The position numbers were made by a program, and so were the translations under genes. A DNA stretch of 22,517 bases from Christensenella sp. UBA4636 (GTDB lineage Bacteria > Bacillota > Clostridia > Christensenellales > Borkfalkiaceae): NCBI GenBank assembly GCA_002405915.1, contig DHMS01000027.1, positions 1-22,517 on the forward strand, in the 5' to 3' direction. The notes under the pieces are model-generated. The model saw only the letters and a list, made by a program, of their open reading frames with translations. It searched no databases and had not been told where the DNA came from. This document shows, piece after piece, positions 21,057 through 22,517 of this stretch; the stretch's first letter is position 1, and every line of letters begins with the position of its first letter.

Positions 21057-22481
21057 ATGAGATGCAAAAATTGCGGAAGAGAAGAAGTTGACGGAGCTAA
21101 ATTTTGTTCCGATTGCGGAACGCTTTTAGAGCAAGAGAAAGCATGCGAGAAAGAAGTTCCCGTATGTCCCTCGTGCGGAAAAGAACTTGAAGAGAATATG
21201 AAGTTCTGCCCCTATTGCGGCGAAAAACTTCCCGAAAAGAAAAAGCTTTGTCCTAACTGCGGGGCGGAAGCAAACGGAAACTTTTGCGAAAAATGCGGCG
21301 CAAAATTAAACGAAACTTTTATAAAAGACGGCGAAATCGCGGCGCGCGATAGTAAAAGCAAAAATAGGCTCATGCTTGCGAGCGTGGTACGGGCGTACAA
21401 AAAGATAACTTCTAAGTACGTTATTCCGTCTCTGTTTATTTTCGCAATGTTTTTCGCGTGCTTGTTCGGCTTTTTAACTAAATCGATTTTCGTCGATATG
21501 TCGAAAAACGAAAGCGTAAACTTTTCCGTTTTCTACTTTTTCGGCGAATGTTACAAGTCGGCTTCGTCGTTCAATAAGCAAATAGGTTCGTTTGTTGCCG
21601 TAACAATCTTAGTCGCGGTTATGCTCGTCGGCACTTCCGCCGCGCTCATAGTCGGCGTATCGAAGTTCGTTTTTGCGGCGTTAAAAGGCAAAAAATACAG
21701 CCTTGCGCCGGCGTTTATAATTTCGTTCGCGTGCTACGCCGTCGGTTTTTTTACGCTAAAATTCGTTTCGGCGTGCATTTCGGGCGTAGACTACGGCGAC
21801 CACGTTACGATTATTAGCGGAATAAAGCTAAACGCTTGCGGGTATGTCGGGCTCATTTTACCGGGCGCGCTTGGCTTAGCAGCATACGTTCTGCGTTTGA
21901 CCGTCGACGAAAGAGGCGAAGAGGATATAAAAGTTTTCATAATAAAGTTCGCAACAAAGCTCGCCGTTATTGGCATGACGTTCGCTTCCGTAATCGTCGC
22001 AAGCGGTTACGACGTTATTTTCAACCAAGCCGCGGACAGCTATTCGTCGGCAAAGTCGCTTTTCACGTCATTCGCCGCACTGCTCGCGTTTTCCGACGGC
22101 TCCAAAACTTATGCCGACATGTTCTCGCGCACGACCGATTCGCTCGTGACGAAATCCGCTCTGGTTTTTTCGTTTAAAATCGTGCTTATAGTTTGCCTTG
22201 TCGCGGTTATGGCGTTCTCGTTTGCTTCCGTTAAGCGTAAAAGTTTTGCTAAATATTCGTTTATCTCATCGATTGCCGCCTTGCTTATCTGCATAGCGGT
22301 CGTCGTTCTCACGTCGCTGTGGGCGAACGAATGCGTAAGCTATTACAACTGGAAATATTACACTTCTTATTCCGTGACCTTTCCGCGAACGATAACGGCG
22401 TTAGTGCTTGTCACGCTTTCGGCAATGTTGTCCGTCGTGTCGTTCATGGTCGATAGAAACGCGTTGAAAAAAGAAATTTAA
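21057..22481 (+). CDS. Membrane protein with three N-terminal zinc ribbons, function unknown
   Basis: The 474-residue protein starts with three tandem zinc ribbons, each of two CxxC pairs: C3/C6/C17/C20, C37/C40/C51/C54 and C65/C68/C77/C80. A charged linker follows (about 85-115). The rest is membrane, with about eight hydrophobic segments (near 118-140, 180-210, 220-245, 260-282, 295-320, 368-392, 402-425, 440-462). No enzyme or transporter signature is seen between them. Zinc-ribbon plus multi-helix proteins are common in Clostridia and are mostly uncharacterised. ATG 21057 follows AGAGGA (21044-21049). It is 38 bases after the Nfo-like gene with no visible terminator, so it may be the last gene of that operon or stand alone. 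Confidence 0.85.
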   Translation: MRCKNCGREEVDGAKFCSDCGTLLEQEKACEKEVPVCPSCGKELEENMKFCPYCGEKLPEKKKLCPNCGAEANGNFCEKCGAKLNETFIKDGEIAARDSKSKNRLMLASVVRAYKKITSKYVIPSLFIFAMFFACLFGFLTKSIFVDMSKNESVNFSVFYFFGECYKSASSFNKQIGSFVAVTILVAVMLVGTSAALIVGVSKFVFAALKGKKYSLAPAFIISFACYAVGFFTLKFVSACISGVDYGDHVTIISGIKLNACGYVGLILPGALGLAAYVLRLTVDERGEEDIKVFIIKFATKLAVIGMTFASVIVASGYDVIFNQAADSYSSAKSLFTSFAALLAFSDGSKTYADMFSRTTDSLVTKSALVFSFKIVLIVCLVAVMAFSFASVKRKSFAKYSFISSIAALLICIAVVVLTSLWANECVSYYNWKYYTSYSVTFPRTITALVLVTLSAMLSVVSFMVDRNALKKEI

Positions 22482-22517
22482 AAACAATAAAGATAAAAGA
22501 CCAGCTATGAAAAGTCA

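Overview
The window comes from a low-to-medium GC Gram-positive bacterium, most likely a member of the Clostridia (Bacillota) and possibly an uncultured gut lineage near the Christensenellales. The phylum call rests on the HemZ tail, the block rimP-nusA-ylxR-ylxQ-infB-rbfA-nrnA-truB-ribF, a PolC-derived protein at the polC position, GGAGG-type ribosome binding sites and SigA-like promoters. The finer placement is a guess. Almost all genes are on the + strand; only an ArsR-type regulator and a small cysteine-rich protein are on the - strand. I see no tRNA, rRNA, CRISPR array, phage gene or recognisable insertion sequence.

Layout. 1-327 is the 3' end of hemZ. 355-3067 holds rpsO and pnp, with a promoter, a structured rpsO leader and a terminator after each gene. 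3189-6341 holds lon with its own promoter, then engB. 6335-7866 is the accessory part: arsR (-), which converges on and overlaps engB; a divergent small Thr-rich membrane protein (+); a 13-cysteine, 68-residue membrane protein (-) whose promoter resembles a sporulation SigK site; and about 490 bp without genes that contains a long structured leader. 7867-11802 is a probable operon: an ECF transporter S component (probably pantothenate), coaX, ispG and a PolC-derived protein with only the N-terminal, OB and proofreading exonuclease domains. 11863-21018 is the translation and transcription superoperon rimP-nusA-ylxR-ylxQ-infB-rbfA-nrnA-truB-ribF, followed by an Nfo-like TIM-barrel gene. It has its own promoter and an attenuator-like hairpin in the leader. 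21057-22481 encodes a membrane protein with three zinc ribbons.

How the genes work together. The core genes make and mature ribosomes (S15, EngB, RimP, RbfA, IF2, YlxQ, TruB), control transcription (NusA), turn over RNA and protein (PNPase, YlxR, NrnA, Lon), and supply cofactors and precursors (CoaX, IspG, RibF). The points I would look at first are the polymerase-less PolC at the normal polC locus; the ArsR / small-protein locus with back-to-back promoters and the SigK-like site; the long structured leader of the ECF-coaX operon; the attenuator before rimP-nusA; and a cysteine-containing tandem repeat inside IF2.
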